Below the pieces are notes generated by a model. That model did not search any database. It saw only the letters and a program-made list of their open reading frames with translations, and was not told the origin of the DNA. Shown here piece after piece: positions 17,469-26,467 of a stretch of 64,000 nt of DNA (position 1 is its first letter; each line of letters starts with the position of its first letter). The translations under genes were made by a program, and so were the position numbers. This stretch comes from Hirschia sp964352025 (GTDB lineage: Bacteria > Pseudomonadota > Alphaproteobacteria > Caulobacterales > Hyphomonadaceae), in contig CAYGPZ010000002.1 in assembly GCA_964352025.1 (NCBI GenBank), forward strand, positions 248,001 through 312,000. Reading direction: 5' to 3'.

Positions 17469-18232
17469 GTATTTTGTCGTCAAACCAAGCTGGAAAACTG
17501 ACCCTAATCGGGTGCGGACCAGGTGCAGCTGATTTGTTGACCTTACGTGCCGTTTCCAGAATACAATCGTCTGATGTTGTCTTGTATGATAGGCTAGTCA
17601 GCGACGATGTTTTGGAGTTGATACCCGATAGTGCACAACGTGTATATGTGGGAAAAAAGCCAGGCGATGGCGGCGTTCAGCAAGATGGCTTGAACCAGCT
17701 CATTCAAGAACATGTAAGCAAAGGCAAGCATATCTCTCGCCTAAAATCTGGTGATCCAATGATATTTGGCCGCGCAGCTGAAGAAATTGCTGCTGCCAGT
17801 GTTGTTGGTGCTGAAGTTGAGATTGTTCCGGGCGTTACTGCGGCTTTGGCTGCGGCGTCAGAAGCGGTCATTACGGTCACTGAACGTGCTGAATTGCAGA
17901 GCTTCGTTGTGACGACCGGCAAGGCAGCTGATGAGAACACGTCGCCTGATTGGGCGAAAATCATTAAGCCTGGTGTTTGTGTAGCTTTCTATATGGGCGT
18001 TGCTCAAGCCTGGAGAATTCAATCAACGCTTATGGCTGCAGGTGTACCAGCGGATGCACCGGCAGACTGGATTGAGCGCGCTGGACAACCAGAAATGCGG
18101 AGTGTGAAAACAGTATTGGGCCGTCTTGCGAACGACACCAAGGTCAATAATGTTCAAAACCCAGCTATTTTGCTTGTAAGATACCCGTACAGTTTAGCTA
18201 ACTCTGTATCCAAGTCAGCGACATTAGGCTGA
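17465..18232 (+). CDS. cobA: Uroporphyrinogen-III C-methyltransferase (siroheme synthesis)
   Basis: 255 residues. It methylates uroporphyrinogen III twice with S-adenosylmethionine to give precorrin-2, the precursor of the siroheme needed by NirB. Family motifs are visible: LIGCGPGAADLLTLRA (about 14-29), VLYDRLVS (about 38-45), KSGDPMIFGRA (about 94-104) and VPGVTAALAAA (about 120-130). It lacks the CysG oxidase/chelatase half, so those steps must be encoded elsewhere. It overlaps nasA by 4 bp (ATGA), which ties siroheme supply to nitrate and nitrite reductase synthesis. Confidence 0.93.
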   Translation: MSILSSNQAGKLTLIGCGPGAADLLTLRAVSRIQSSDVVLYDRLVSDDVLELIPDSAQRVYVGKKPGDGGVQQDGLNQLIQEHVSKGKHISRLKSGDPMIFGRAAEEIAAASVVGAEVEIVPGVTAALAAASEAVITVTERAELQSFVVTTGKAADENTSPDWAKIIKPGVCVAFYMGVAQAWRIQSTLMAAGVPADAPADWIERAGQPEMRSVKTVLGRLANDTKVNNVQNPAILLVRYPYSLANSVSKSATLG

Positions 18233-18277
18233 TTTAGATACAAGAAATCGGCGAGTTCATTTTATTAAAAAATTGCA

Positions 18278-18305
18278 GAAGGCAATCAGATTACTGATTG
18301 CCTTC
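18278..18305. terminator. Terminator between convergent cobA and nasS
   Basis: GAAGGCAATCAG and CTGATTGCCTTC form a perfect 12-bp stem with an ATTA loop. On the minus strand it is followed within five bases by a run of six T, so it ends the nasS transcript. The stop codon of nasS lies in the loop. Read rightward there is no good T-run. Confidence 0.8.
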
Positions 18306-19502
18306 ATTTAGTTGGGCGGGGTCGAATATTCTACCGTCAATAAACTGGTTTGCACCCATCGCTATTGGAGATGTTGCATCATTCAACAACCAAGCGTGTT
18401 CATGGCCACCCTCGAGTTTGTCATCAATGGTCGGTGCCGGGATATCAAGCTCTTTCGCTGCTTCCCGATATACATCCGGCTGAAATGCTGAGCGTGCAAC
18501 CGCATCATAATCGATTTCATGATTGAGCTGATTCCAACGCTTCATTTGAGATAAAACCCACTTGGCCTGAGATAGCCAAGGGAAGTTCGCGGCGTATCTG
18601 TAGAACACATTAAAGTCGGGGATATCAGACCGTAGATTTCCACCCGTTTGTCTGTTCTTACCCGTTAGCGAACTGACGATTTCATCAAGCGGGGTGTCCA
18701 CATATTCAGACCTAGAAAGAATTTGAGCTGTTGTTAGACGATTGTCTGGAATGTCTAACCATTGTGACGCTTCTAAAAGCGATTTTATCAGGTTAACGTG
18801 CTGTTGATGGTTTTCTTTTGCCCAAGACTGTTGAACAGCCAGCACTTTTTCGATGTGCCCTGACCATATTTCGCTAGATGTCGTGAGGGTATGTCCCAAT
18901 CCAGCAACCACTGCCGAGTTGTTCCATGGTTCTCCAACGCAATAGCCATCAATTTGTCCCGCACGTAAACTATCAACCATTTGAGAAGGGGAAATAACGA
19001 CCAGATCTACATCATTGTCTGGGTCTATTCCGGCAGCAGCGAGCCAATATCTCAATGTATAGAAGTGCATTGAATAGTGATAAACATGCCCGAATACGAG
19101 TTTAGGGTGTCCCTTCGCACGACGCATATCGACGACATGTTTTAAAGCATGAGCACCAAGCGGACGACGTAGCATTGAGTCTGGTGAGATGTTCTGCATG
19201 TTCTCATACAAAGCACTCGAAACTGTTATAGCATTTCCATTTAGGTTGAACACAAAGCTGGTTGTGAACTTATCAGGGTAGGGGCCAAGGCCTGCAGCCG
19301 ATGCAATTACCATTGGGGACAGCATGTGTGCCGCATCAATGACGCCGTGTGCGAGTTCGTCCCGCATAGCCGCCCAAGAATTATATCTTTTCAGAGATAC
19401 CTTTAGACCATATTTGTCGAAAAGTTTGCGCTCTTGAGCGATCGCGAGTGCCGCGCAGTCAGATAATCTTGCAAATCCAACCTTTATTTCAGTATTTTCC
19501 AT
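18291..19502 (-). CDS. nasS: Cytoplasmic nitrate/nitrite sensor, NrtA-like, partner of NasT
   Basis: 403 residues from the ATG at 19500-19502, which lies 16 bases after the nasT stop; an upstream in-frame TTG is less likely because it sits inside nasT. The protein is a periplasmic-binding-protein fold of the NrtA/CmpA family (KVGFARLSDCAALAIA at the start; GYCVGEPWNN, about 201-210; FNVFYRYAANFPWLSQ, about 301-316). Unlike the transporter subunit at 43768 it has no signal peptide or lipobox, which is the mark of NasS. In known systems NasS holds NasT inactive and releases it when nitrate or nitrite binds. Cotranscription with nasT supports the call. Confidence 0.88.
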   Translation of the reverse strand: MENTEIKVGFARLSDCAALAIAQERKLFDKYGLKVSLKRYNSWAAMRDELAHGVIDAAHMLSPMVIASAAGLGPYPDKFTTSFVFNLNGNAITVSSALYENMQNISPDSMLRRPLGAHALKHVVDMRRAKGHPKLVFGHVYHYSMHFYTLRYWLAAAGIDPDNDVDLVVISPSQMVDSLRAGQIDGYCVGEPWNNSAVVAGLGHTLTTSSEIWSGHIEKVLAVQQSWAKENHQQHVNLIKSLLEASQWLDIPDNRLTTAQILSRSEYVDTPLDEIVSSLTGKNRQTGGNLRSDIPDFNVFYRYAANFPWLSQAKWVLSQMKRWNQLNHEIDYDAVARSAFQPDVYREAAKELDIPAPTIDDKLEGGHEHAWLLNDATSPIAMGANQFIDGRIFDPAQLNEGNQ

Positions 19503-19518
19503 GGGGTGGCCTAAAGGT

Positions 19519-20208
19519 TTATTTTTCGAGAAAATCAAGGATCGAAATGACGTTTTCAGCGACGTCTTTGAGGGGGATGCCTCGTTCTTGTGACATTGTT
19601 CTCATAGCTGCGAATGCTTGATTTTCAGTCATGTCGCGCTTGTGCATCAACATGCCCTTTGCTTTTTCTATGACTTTACGCGCAGCGAGATCATCTTTTG
19701 TTTTTTGAAGTTCAGAACGAAGATTGTTCATAACTTTGAAGCGAGCAATGGCAACATCAATAACAGGTTTTACACGCTTGGGAGAGAGTCCATCGACTAC
19801 ATATGCGCTGACGCCAGCATCGATGGCTTGTTGAAAACCACCTTCCGCTTCGTCTTCGACAAACATAACAATGGGTTTGGGATTATTCTGAGCGACAGAT
19901 CGCAGACTTTCAATCGAGTCTCTGTCAGGAGAAAAACAGTCTAGGACAATCACATCCGGTTGAATTTCAGCAATACGATCAAGTAAAGCTTTGCCGCGCA
20001 AGTGGCCGACGGCATGGACTACAGCAGATTCTAAAAGTCCTTCTTCAACGAGGTGTGCTCGTTCGGGGTTGTCATCAATCACCAAAACGCGAAGAGGCGC
20101 AGCAGGTCTTTCGTCCTGCTGGCCCTTCGAATTTGTTGAGGGATCTATTTTCTTAGAACGCAAAGTCAATTGAAGCCCATAATTTAGAGGTGTCTGTGGC
20201 AAAACCAT
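19519..20208 (-). CDS. nasT: ANTAR-domain transcription antiterminator for nitrate assimilation
   Basis: 229 residues from the ATG at 20206-20208, which lies inside the 3' end of the porin gene (56-base overlap). The receiver proper begins around residue 39 (RVLVIDD), so the true start may be a later TTG; none has a convincing ribosome site. The receiver-like domain (about 39-155) keeps the aspartate (VLDCFSP) but shows VVDGL where the conserved Lys is expected, as in pseudo-receivers controlled by binding rather than phosphorylation. The C-terminal ANTAR domain (about 165-225) binds paired hairpins in leader RNA and prevents termination. Neighbours nasS and the porin, and the three hairpin-pair leaders, support this role. 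Confidence 0.88.
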   Translation of the reverse strand: MVLPQTPLNYGLQLTLRSKKIDPSTNSKGQQDERPAAPLRVLVIDDNPERAHLVEEGLLESAVVHAVGHLRGKALLDRIAEIQPDVIVLDCFSPDRDSIESLRSVAQNNPKPIVMFVEDEAEGGFQQAIDAGVSAYVVDGLSPKRVKPVIDVAIARFKVMNNLRSELQKTKDDLAARKVIEKAKGMLMHKRDMTENQAFAAMRTMSQERGIPLKDVAENVISILDFLEK

Positions 20209-21400
20209 CAGCGCTGTAGTCAGAATATTTAAGTGTCAACTTGTGTGCACCAACCTTGGCTGACGCAACGAAGTCAATTTCTGTACCGTAATCAAGTGAA
20301 CCAGTTTCAGCTGAAAAGTCGTGGTAGATTGCAAGAAGGTTTAGACCTTTAAGTGGTCCAGCATCACCAACTTTATATCCAGCTTTTACGTAGATATCTT
20401 CAATTCCGTTAGCAGGTGTGCCTAGGAATTTGTCGGCCCAACCTTGGAATTTGTGAAGTGTAGCAAGTGGAGTCTTGAAACCTACGCCACTGTCAGATCC
20501 AAGCACTTCATACCCTGCACCGAATACAAATCCGTTCACTGCATAAGCAGCTTCAGCAAGGTAGTAATCAGCTGAATAATCTAGGTTAGAAGAACCAAAA
20601 TCTTCTTGTTGCGCGTAAGAAAGTGCGTAGCTGATTTTACCTGGGCCAGCTTCTTTTTTACCAGCGAAACGAGCACCGATTGTTTGAGAAGAAAGAGCAG
20701 ATGCTTCATCAGCGTCTACAAAGTAACCAAATCCAGTCAACTTACCAAATGATGTCGGGTAAGATGCGTTGAATAGGTATGTGTCGCCTGTCCATTCACC
20801 AATTGGAGAGTCATCACCAAAGATTCTGTTTATACCAACAACATAGGCAGCGTCGATTTTCAGTTTTCCAAGGCTTTCATTTGTTACACGTAGTGCATCA
20901 AATGTTTGTTCGTTTTGACGCCATCCAACGTTACCTACAAAGCGTGCATCATCCATGATGATGCGTTGACGTCCAAGGACAACAGTTGTGTCAGGAATAG
21001 ACTTGTTTGTAATCTGAAGGCGGTTTAGCTCGGTAACATTCGGGTCTGCAACAACAGGGTATAGTCCACCCTTGCCGTTTATTGTCGAGTTAAAGTCATC
21101 CATGATGTCTTCAACGTGATCAAAATCAATTAGGAATGTTGTGTTCTTGTAAGTACCTGTCTCCAAACCAGCGCGAATGCGGTATGTAAGCGCTTCAGCG
21201 TTGCTTGGAATACCATCTTGGTCCACGCCTTCATATCTAAGGCGGAAATTAAAAGATGCTTTTGAATCCGCTAATGCTTCTTTTAGTGTATCGTAAGTCG
21301 CTGGTTTCGCTTCTTCGGCAGTCGCTGTTGTAAGAGCAGTTGTGGAGCAAATTGTGCCTGCCAAAAGGCTGGCTGTTAGAAGACTGAATTTACGAGTCAT
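20153..21400 (-). CDS. Outer-membrane porin, alginate-export-like beta-barrel
   Basis: 415 residues from the ATG at 21398-21400 (a GTG three codons upstream is possible). A signal peptide (MTRKF, hydrophobic core, cleavage near ATA-EEA) is followed by a beta-rich chain of alternating hydrophobic/polar strands ending in F, as barrel proteins do. RLRYEGVDQDG near the N-terminus and VLGRQRIIMDDARFVGNVGWRQ (about 145-165) resemble alginate-export-domain porins. The location immediately upstream of nasT-nasS, with the same candidate leader element, suggests it lets nitrate or nitrite cross the outer membrane rather than alginate; that is inference. Confidence 0.8.
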   Translation of the reverse strand: MTRKFSLLTASLLAGTICSTTALTTATAEEAKPATYDTLKEALADSKASFNFRLRYEGVDQDGIPSNAEALTYRIRAGLETGTYKNTTFLIDFDHVEDIMDDFNSTINGKGGLYPVVADPNVTELNRLQITNKSIPDTTVVLGRQRIIMDDARFVGNVGWRQNEQTFDALRVTNESLGKLKIDAAYVVGINRIFGDDSPIGEWTGDTYLFNASYPTSFGKLTGFGYFVDADEASALSSQTIGARFAGKKEAGPGKISYALSYAQQEDFGSSNLDYSADYYLAEAAYAVNGFVFGAGYEVLGSDSGVGFKTPLATLHKFQGWADKFLGTPANGIEDIYVKAGYKVGDAGPLKGLNLLAIYHDFSAETGSLDYGTEIDFVASAKVGAHKLTLKYSDYSADGFATDTSKLWASIDFAF

Positions 21401-21465
21401 TTTGATCACTTTTTGTTATGCCCAGCATCTCTTTGTGAGCTTGCATGAGCGAGGAGGAAACTAAA

Positions 21466-21482
21466 TCTCCATACAGAGGAGA
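21466..21482 (-). terminator. Possible attenuator hairpin in the porin leader
   Basis: On the minus strand TCTCC and GGAGA pair around a 7-base loop and are followed by TTTAGTTT, 20 bases downstream of the two-hairpin element. The 5-bp stem is weak, so this is only a candidate for the terminator that NasT would override. Confidence 0.35.
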
Positions 21483-21502
21483 ATTTTGATTTATGACGTA
21501 TT

Positions 21503-21535
21503 AGCGGCTTCGCTCCGTGTTTTCCCGTCTTCGGG
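21503..21535 (-). promoter_or_regulatory. Two-hairpin leader element, candidate NasT (ANTAR) RNA target, porin-nasT-nasS operon
   Basis: Read on the minus strand, hairpin 1 (21524-21535) is CCC-GAAGAC-GGG and hairpin 2 (21503-21514) is AGC-GAAGCC-GCT, separated by a 9-nt linker. Stems are short (3 bp), but the loop sequences and the linker match the elements before nirB and nrtA. If real, nasT and nasS are autoregulated through their own leader. Confidence 0.45.
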
Positions 21536-21844
21536 TCCACTTAAAACATTGTCGTAAGTAACAAGTATTTGAGACATAAAATGCACGCGGACTAAGCTGC
21601 GTCAAAAATTGTTAGATGAGTGATTTAAAAAAAGAACTAACCGCAGAAATTTTGTTCAATGCCTATGTTTAACGCCCAAATTTGATGCGTTATTGTTCCA
21701 AATGAGTGCTTGGCGCGTGTTTAGGAAAGAAACGTTCTCTGTATTTTCTGCTGTTATATTGATGAATATGTGGCATAGAAATCGCTATAAATCAGTCTGT
21801 AAGATTACAATACAATTGGCGCTAGCATTAAGTTTGGTTTTGAA

Positions 21845-22744
21845 ATGCAATTTCATTGGCAGGAAAATTCATCTGACATTTTTCCATCCGAAATAATTCG
21901 TGCAAATCATGACTTGCACAAAGATGAGCGGTTTTCAGATGAAGGCTTAGCTAATTTATTAGATCAGTACCCACGTGAAAAATTAGGTATTTACAGTTTT
22001 CCCGCCCATGCTGAGGGACGGGTAAAAGCGATTCATGGCCGTGCGGATGAATTGTCTGGTGCCGAAATACTGTCTGCGGTCAAGCAAGGTCGTATTTGGC
22101 TTAACTTGCGAGCAGTGAATACGCACCTTGCTGAATATGAAAAAATCAAAAGCGAACTTTTTTCTCAACTCGACCAAGCCGTAAATACAAGCACATTTAA
22201 GCAGGATGTAGGCGTTCTTATTTCTTCGCCGAATATCCATGTGCATTATCATTTGGATATTCCTCTCGTTTGTCTTGTTCAGATACGCGGAGAGAAGACA
22301 GTATCTTTGTACCCAGCAAAGCCTCCTTTTGCGACGGCTGAACAAATCGAGTCCGTTGTTCTTAAAGAACAAGAAGAAGAAATGGATTTTGAGCATAGGT
22401 TTGATGAAGACGTAACGAGAATCGAATTGAAGCCAGGCGACGCTATTTCCTGGCCTCAAAATGCGCCACACAGAGTTCAGAATGGTGACATGCTTAATGT
22501 GTCTCTTTCGTGCGAGTATATGACGACATCGGCATTGTTACGCGCGAATGCTCTTTATACGAATGGCGTGATGCGAAGATCCTTGGGTATTAAGTCCGGA
22601 CTTCCTAAAAGTGGTGGCTTTGAAGTGTTGTCAAAAGCGGTCATTGCAAGAGGAATAAAGGTGTTCCGTAAATCACCAGAAAAAGCGGACACATCGGTCG
22701 GATTTGAAATCGATCAAGAGACACAGTCAGTTCGTTTTCTATAA
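21845..22744 (+). CDS. Cupin-like (JmjC-type) protein, possible Fe(II)/2-oxoglutarate oxygenase
   Basis: 299 residues. The centre shows a cupin/JmjC pattern: HVHYHLD (about 133-139) supplies a possible H-x-D metal pair and is followed by the strand CLVQIRGEKTVSLYP (about 143-157). A second motif PGDAISWPQNAPHRVQNG (about 197-214) contributes a further His. This is the layout of cupin_8/JmjC-like hydroxylases acting on proteins or small molecules; substrate unknown. The gene stands alone between the porin leader and the pseudouridine synthase. The ATG at 21845 has no strong ribosome site, so the start is uncertain. Confidence 0.65.
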   Translation: MQFHWQENSSDIFPSEIIRANHDLHKDERFSDEGLANLLDQYPREKLGIYSFPAHAEGRVKAIHGRADELSGAEILSAVKQGRIWLNLRAVNTHLAEYEKIKSELFSQLDQAVNTSTFKQDVGVLISSPNIHVHYHLDIPLVCLVQIRGEKTVSLYPAKPPFATAEQIESVVLKEQEEEMDFEHRFDEDVTRIELKPGDAISWPQNAPHRVQNGDMLNVSLSCEYMTTSALLRANALYTNGVMRRSLGIKSGLPKSGGFEVLSKAVIARGIKVFRKSPEKADTSVGFEIDQETQSVRFL

Positions 22745-22830
22745 TTGCCTGTTAATCTGATGTTGTTTTAGAAAATGACGAACACATTTTCTATTGAGGT
22801 TTGTTTTCTACGCGTGCAAAACCCTTTGAT

Positions 22831-23382
22831 ATGTCCCAGCTCATTCTATTCAATAAACCATTCAATGTTCTTTCGCAGTTTACTGATGCCGGAAATGCCG
22901 GCAGTTCGCGCTTAACACTGTCGACATTTATCGATGTTCCACATGTGTATGCTGCGGGCCGGTTAGATAAGGACAGCGAAGGGCTTCTTATCCTAACCGA
23001 CGATGGCAAGCTTCAAAGTCGTATTAGCGACCCAAAGCATAAAATGGAAAAATGCTATTGGGTCCAAGTGGAAGGTGTCCCAACCGATGAAGACCTTGAA
23101 GTTTTACGTCGTGGCGTAATGTTGAAAGATGGGCAGACCAAACCTGCGAAGGTACGTCGGATAGATGAGCCAAACTCACTTTGGGAAAGAACGCCTCCAG
23201 TTCGGTTTAGAAAAAGAGTACCCGATAGTTGGATTGAGCTGGTCATTAAAGAAGGCAGGAATAGACAAGTTCGCAGGATGACCGCTGCAATAGGCTTTCC
23301 GACGCTACGACTGATACGATATCGCATTGGAAATTGGACCATTGATGGCATCGAAAGCGGCCATTGGATAAAAGCGGAATAA
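22831..23382 (+). CDS. rluE: 23S rRNA pseudouridine synthase, RluE-like
   Basis: 183 residues from the ATG at 22831; an in-frame TTG at 22801 would add ten residues without homologous character. It isomerises a uridine in rRNA to pseudouridine (U2457 for RluE). The family signature with the catalytic Asp is visible as AGRLDKDSEGLLILTDDG (about 45-62), followed by KCYWVQVEG and the RNRQVRRM motif (about 144-151). No S4 domain precedes it, as in RluE. It appears monocistronic. Confidence 0.88.
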   Translation: MSQLILFNKPFNVLSQFTDAGNAGSSRLTLSTFIDVPHVYAAGRLDKDSEGLLILTDDGKLQSRISDPKHKMEKCYWVQVEGVPTDEDLEVLRRGVMLKDGQTKPAKVRRIDEPNSLWERTPPVRFRKRVPDSWIELVIKEGRNRQVRRMTAAIGFPTLRLIRYRIGNWTIDGIESGHWIKAE

Positions 23383-23608
23383 TCACGGTTGAAACTGATG
23401 AACGAGAAATTGTTTGATACTCTTTCATGATATTCGGCTGCTTAAGTTTTACTCTAATTATTTCTCAGTTGTACACTGAAAGACATTTCAACTTATCATT
23501 TGTCTGTGTTACGTAACGTGAGGTTGTCATAACTTTCAGTAGGTTTAAACAATAGGGTATGTTGCAGCCAATCAATGATTGATCGAATGAAAATAGGTCT
23601 GAATTTTC

Positions 23609-23995
23609 ATGTCCCCATCGTCAGATTATAATTTAAGTGTTCTCGTAATTGACGATCATGCAAATGTATCGAAGTTAGTTGATGCCTATTTGGCAAAGGC
23701 CAATATGCCAGATGGGCTTATTGATCATGCGAGTAGTTTAGAAATTGCGATTCAGAAGATTTTAGCGCATGAACCAAAAGCTGTTTTACTCGACAATTTA
23801 TTGCCGCCGGATTTTGATTTCCGTGTTTCTTTGAAAGCACTGAGAGAAGTTTATGCTGGGCCTGTTATTCTATTTTCCGGAGAGATCCCGGAAAATATAG
23901 GTCAGTATGAAATAGATAATTCGCTCGCAGGTGTTATTTCCAAAGATGAGATCGGCAGTGAAGCGTTTTCAAATCTAATTCGAAAATTTCTCTAA
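23609..23995 (+). CDS. Stand-alone receiver-domain protein
   Basis: 128 residues forming one CheY-like receiver domain and nothing more. The acidic pair D15/D16, phospho-acceptor D62 (VLLDNLLPP), S90 and K112 (ISKDE) are all present, so phosphorylation should be possible. There is no output domain and no adjacent histidine kinase. It may be a phosphate shuttle or a sink in a phosphorelay. A terminator follows immediately. Confidence 0.8.
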   Translation: MSPSSDYNLSVLVIDDHANVSKLVDAYLAKANMPDGLIDHASSLEIAIQKILAHEPKAVLLDNLLPPDFDFRVSLKALREVYAGPVILFSGEIPENIGQYEIDNSLAGVISKDEIGSEAFSNLIRKFL

Positions 23996-24024
23996 GCAGA
24001 ACACACTTTTAATGTGCTCTGCTT
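23994..24024 (+). terminator. Terminator after the receiver-domain gene
   Basis: AAGCAGAACACA and TGTGCTCTGCTT pair over 12 positions with one mismatch; the stop codon overlaps the left arm. A short T-rich stretch (GAGTTTGT) follows. It probably also serves the convergent tex gene. Confidence 0.7.
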
Positions 24025-24066
24025 GAGTTTGTAATTTATGCGATTGCTGCCCAATAATAGCAGACC

Positions 24067-26253
24067 TTAGCTTGGGTTTGCTTTCATGCTTAGGCCGATC
24101 CGCTTGCGTGCTATATCAACTTCCATGACAGTCACATCAACGACGTCGCCAGCTTTCACAACGTCATGCGGGTCTTTAACAAAGCTATCGGCGAGTTGAG
24201 AAATATGGACGAGGCCATCCTGATGCACGCCAACGTCTACAAAAGCTCCAAATGCAGTCACATTGGTGACAGTGCCCTCTAGTTTCATGCCTGTTTTAAG
24301 GTCGGATACTTCTTCGACACCGTCTTGCAGTGATGCTGTTTTGAATTCCGGACGAGGGTCGCGGCCTGGTTTTTCAAGCTCAGCAATAATGTCTTTGACT
24401 GTCGGTATTCCGAAAGTCTCATTCGCGAAATCCTTCGGGTTCAATTTCGATAAAAATGCCTTGTCTCCAATGAGGCTTTTGACGGAACGACCCGTTTTTT
24501 CGGAAATTTGTTTCACCAGTGGATAAGCTTCTGGGTGAACCGCCGATGCATCAAGCGGATTTGAGCCGTCCACAATTTTCAAGAAACCTGCTGCCTGCTC
24601 ATAGGCTTTAGGGCCCATTCTAGGCACTTTTTTCAATCCTGTACGTGCTTTAAAAGGACCATTTGCATTTCTAAATTCAACAATATTGTTGGCAAGCGTT
24701 TGAGAAAGTCCTGATACGCGGGCCAAAAGCGGTGCCGAGGCCATGTTTACGTCAACGCCGACTGCGTTCACACAGTCTTCGACAACAGCGTCTAGGGATT
24801 GGGCAAGGGCGCTCTGGTCAACATCGTGTTGATACTGGCCAACACCAATCGCTTTAGGATCTATTTTTACGAGTTCGGCGAGTGGGTCTTGCAGGCGACG
24901 CGCAATTGAAACCGCACCGCGAATACTCACGTCTAGATCTGGGAATTCTTTTGCGGCGAGTTCAGATGCGGAATACACAGACGCACCTGCTTCTGAAACA
25001 ATGACTCTTGTAAGTTTTAGTTCCGGCATTTTGTTAGATAGTTCCGCGACAAGTTTGTCTGTTTCACGGCTAGCGGTTCCGTTTCCGACACTGACAAGCT
25101 CGACTTTGTGCTTTTTACTTAACTTGGCAATTGTTGCGAGCGAACCTTGCCAGTCTTTGCGCGGTTCATGGGGGTATATAGTTGCAGTGTCTACGACCTT
25201 ACCTGTGCCGTCTATAACCGCTATTTTACATCCCGTCCGTATTCCGGGGTCGATGCCCATAACGACACGTGAGCCAGCAGGCGCTGCCAAAAGTAAATCT
25301 TTGGCATTACGAGAGAAAATTCTAATTGCTTCTGCGTCAGCTTTTTCTTTCAAGCGAGAAATGGAGTCATTCGCGCTGGATGTCGAAAGTTTTGTTTTCC
25401 ACGCCTGCTCAGCTGTTTCGGTCATCCATTTGTCGCCTGGGCGACCTTTGTTGGAAATTCCAAATTCGCGCATGACCATTCCGATAACGGGATGAGGTCT
25501 GTTCGGAGCTTGTGGGATGTCGAGGTTAATTTTCAAAACGCCCTCTTTTTGTCCCCGGAGCAAAGCAAGCGCTCGGTGAGAAGGCATTTCTTGAACAGGT
25601 TCATCAAATTCAAAGTAATCTTTGAACTTAGCGCCTTCTTTTTCTTTGCCTTTGACGAGCTTTGAACCCAATTGTCCATTTGACCAGACGCGCTCACGCA
25701 CAGGACCAACAATTGTAGGTGTTTCTGTAATGCGTTCAATTAGGATGTTGCGAGCACCTTCAAGCGCAACTTCGATATCTTCAACACCGTTATCGTTAGA
25801 AATGTAGGAAAGAGCTTCTTTGGTCGGTGTCAAATTCGGGTCTGCCAAAAGTTTGTCTGCAAGTGGTTCAAGACCGGCTTCTTTCGCGATTGTCGCTTTG
25901 GTTCTGCGTTTTTGCTTGTACGGTGCATAAAGGTCTTCAAGCTCGACCTTGGTTTCAACCGAATGAATTTGTTTTTCGAGTTGAGGTGTGAGTTTTTCCT
26001 GTTCTCTGATCGCTTTGAGAATAGTGATTTTGCGTTCACTTAGGTTGTTCAAATAGGTAAGGCGCTCCGAAAGTTTCCGCAATTGCGTATCATCAAGTCC
26101 ACCAGTGACTTCTTTTCTGTATCTGGCGATAAAAGGGACTGTCGAGCCTTCATCAATTAACTGAATTGCAGCCGAGACCTTCGCTTCCGGTACACCTAAA
26201 TCACGTGCGATAATTTGAACGGTTTGAGATTTGAAAGAAGCAGAATTCGTCAT
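24067..26253 (-). CDS. tex: RNA-binding transcriptional accessory protein Tex
   Basis: 728 residues. Tex binds single-stranded nucleic acid and associates with transcription. Domains in order: helical N-terminal region with PFIARYRKE (about 36-44), an YqgF/RNase H-like domain (VVMGIDPGIRTGCKIAVID, about 326-344), helix-hairpin-helix motifs (about 495-560) and a C-terminal S1 domain (GMKLEGTVTNVTAFGAFVDVGV, about 643-664). Length is somewhat below the usual 750-780 but all domains are present. It stands alone with its own upstream region. Confidence 0.93.
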   Translation of the reverse strand: MTNSASFKSQTVQIIARDLGVPEAKVSAAIQLIDEGSTVPFIARYRKEVTGGLDDTQLRKLSERLTYLNNLSERKITILKAIREQEKLTPQLEKQIHSVETKVELEDLYAPYKQKRRTKATIAKEAGLEPLADKLLADPNLTPTKEALSYISNDNGVEDIEVALEGARNILIERITETPTIVGPVRERVWSNGQLGSKLVKGKEKEGAKFKDYFEFDEPVQEMPSHRALALLRGQKEGVLKINLDIPQAPNRPHPVIGMVMREFGISNKGRPGDKWMTETAEQAWKTKLSTSSANDSISRLKEKADAEAIRIFSRNAKDLLLAAPAGSRVVMGIDPGIRTGCKIAVIDGTGKVVDTATIYPHEPRKDWQGSLATIAKLSKKHKVELVSVGNGTASRETDKLVAELSNKMPELKLTRVIVSEAGASVYSASELAAKEFPDLDVSIRGAVSIARRLQDPLAELVKIDPKAIGVGQYQHDVDQSALAQSLDAVVEDCVNAVGVDVNMASAPLLARVSGLSQTLANNIVEFRNANGPFKARTGLKKVPRMGPKAYEQAAGFLKIVDGSNPLDASAVHPEAYPLVKQISEKTGRSVKSLIGDKAFLSKLNPKDFANETFGIPTVKDIIAELEKPGRDPRPEFKTASLQDGVEEVSDLKTGMKLEGTVTNVTAFGAFVDVGVHQDGLVHISQLADSFVKDPHDVVKAGDVVDVTVMEVDIARKRIGLSMKANPS

Positions 26254-26467
26254 ATGAACACCTTGAAGCTGTAGAGTGCGCCAGAATTTCAGTTATCCAA
26301 ATCCGACGTGTTTTCTACAAATTGTTTGAATTCTGAAATGATAATGAAGTCCTTTATAGAAGGTTTAAATAAGCGACCAAAAGCATAAAATTTCATGGAA
26401 ATTTGATTGGTTCACCTATTGGGTTCTGCAACGTGTTTCAGAACCAAAGGTAAGAGACATCAAATGT

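Larger units (their letters stand above)
21401..21844. other. Intergenic region with the porin-nasT-nasS leader
   Basis: This 444-base gap holds the leftward leader (two-hairpin element at 21503-21535 and a possible attenuator hairpin at 21466-21482). It also holds the rightward promoter region of the cupin-like gene at 21845, AT-rich from 21600 on. Short possible ORFs here lack ribosome sites and I do not call them. Confidence 0.55.

Noticed and set aside
18291..19502. Second nitrate-transport binding protein
   Set aside because: It has no signal peptide and is cotranscribed with nasT, so a cytoplasmic NasS sensor is the better call.
21983..22471. 162-codon open frame antisense to the cupin-like gene
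   Set aside because: The sense frame carries the cupin motifs; the antisense product is rich in Arg/Phe and shows no domain.
25001..25495. 164-codon open frame antisense to tex
   Set aside because: Shadow of conserved Tex coding sequence; no start signal.
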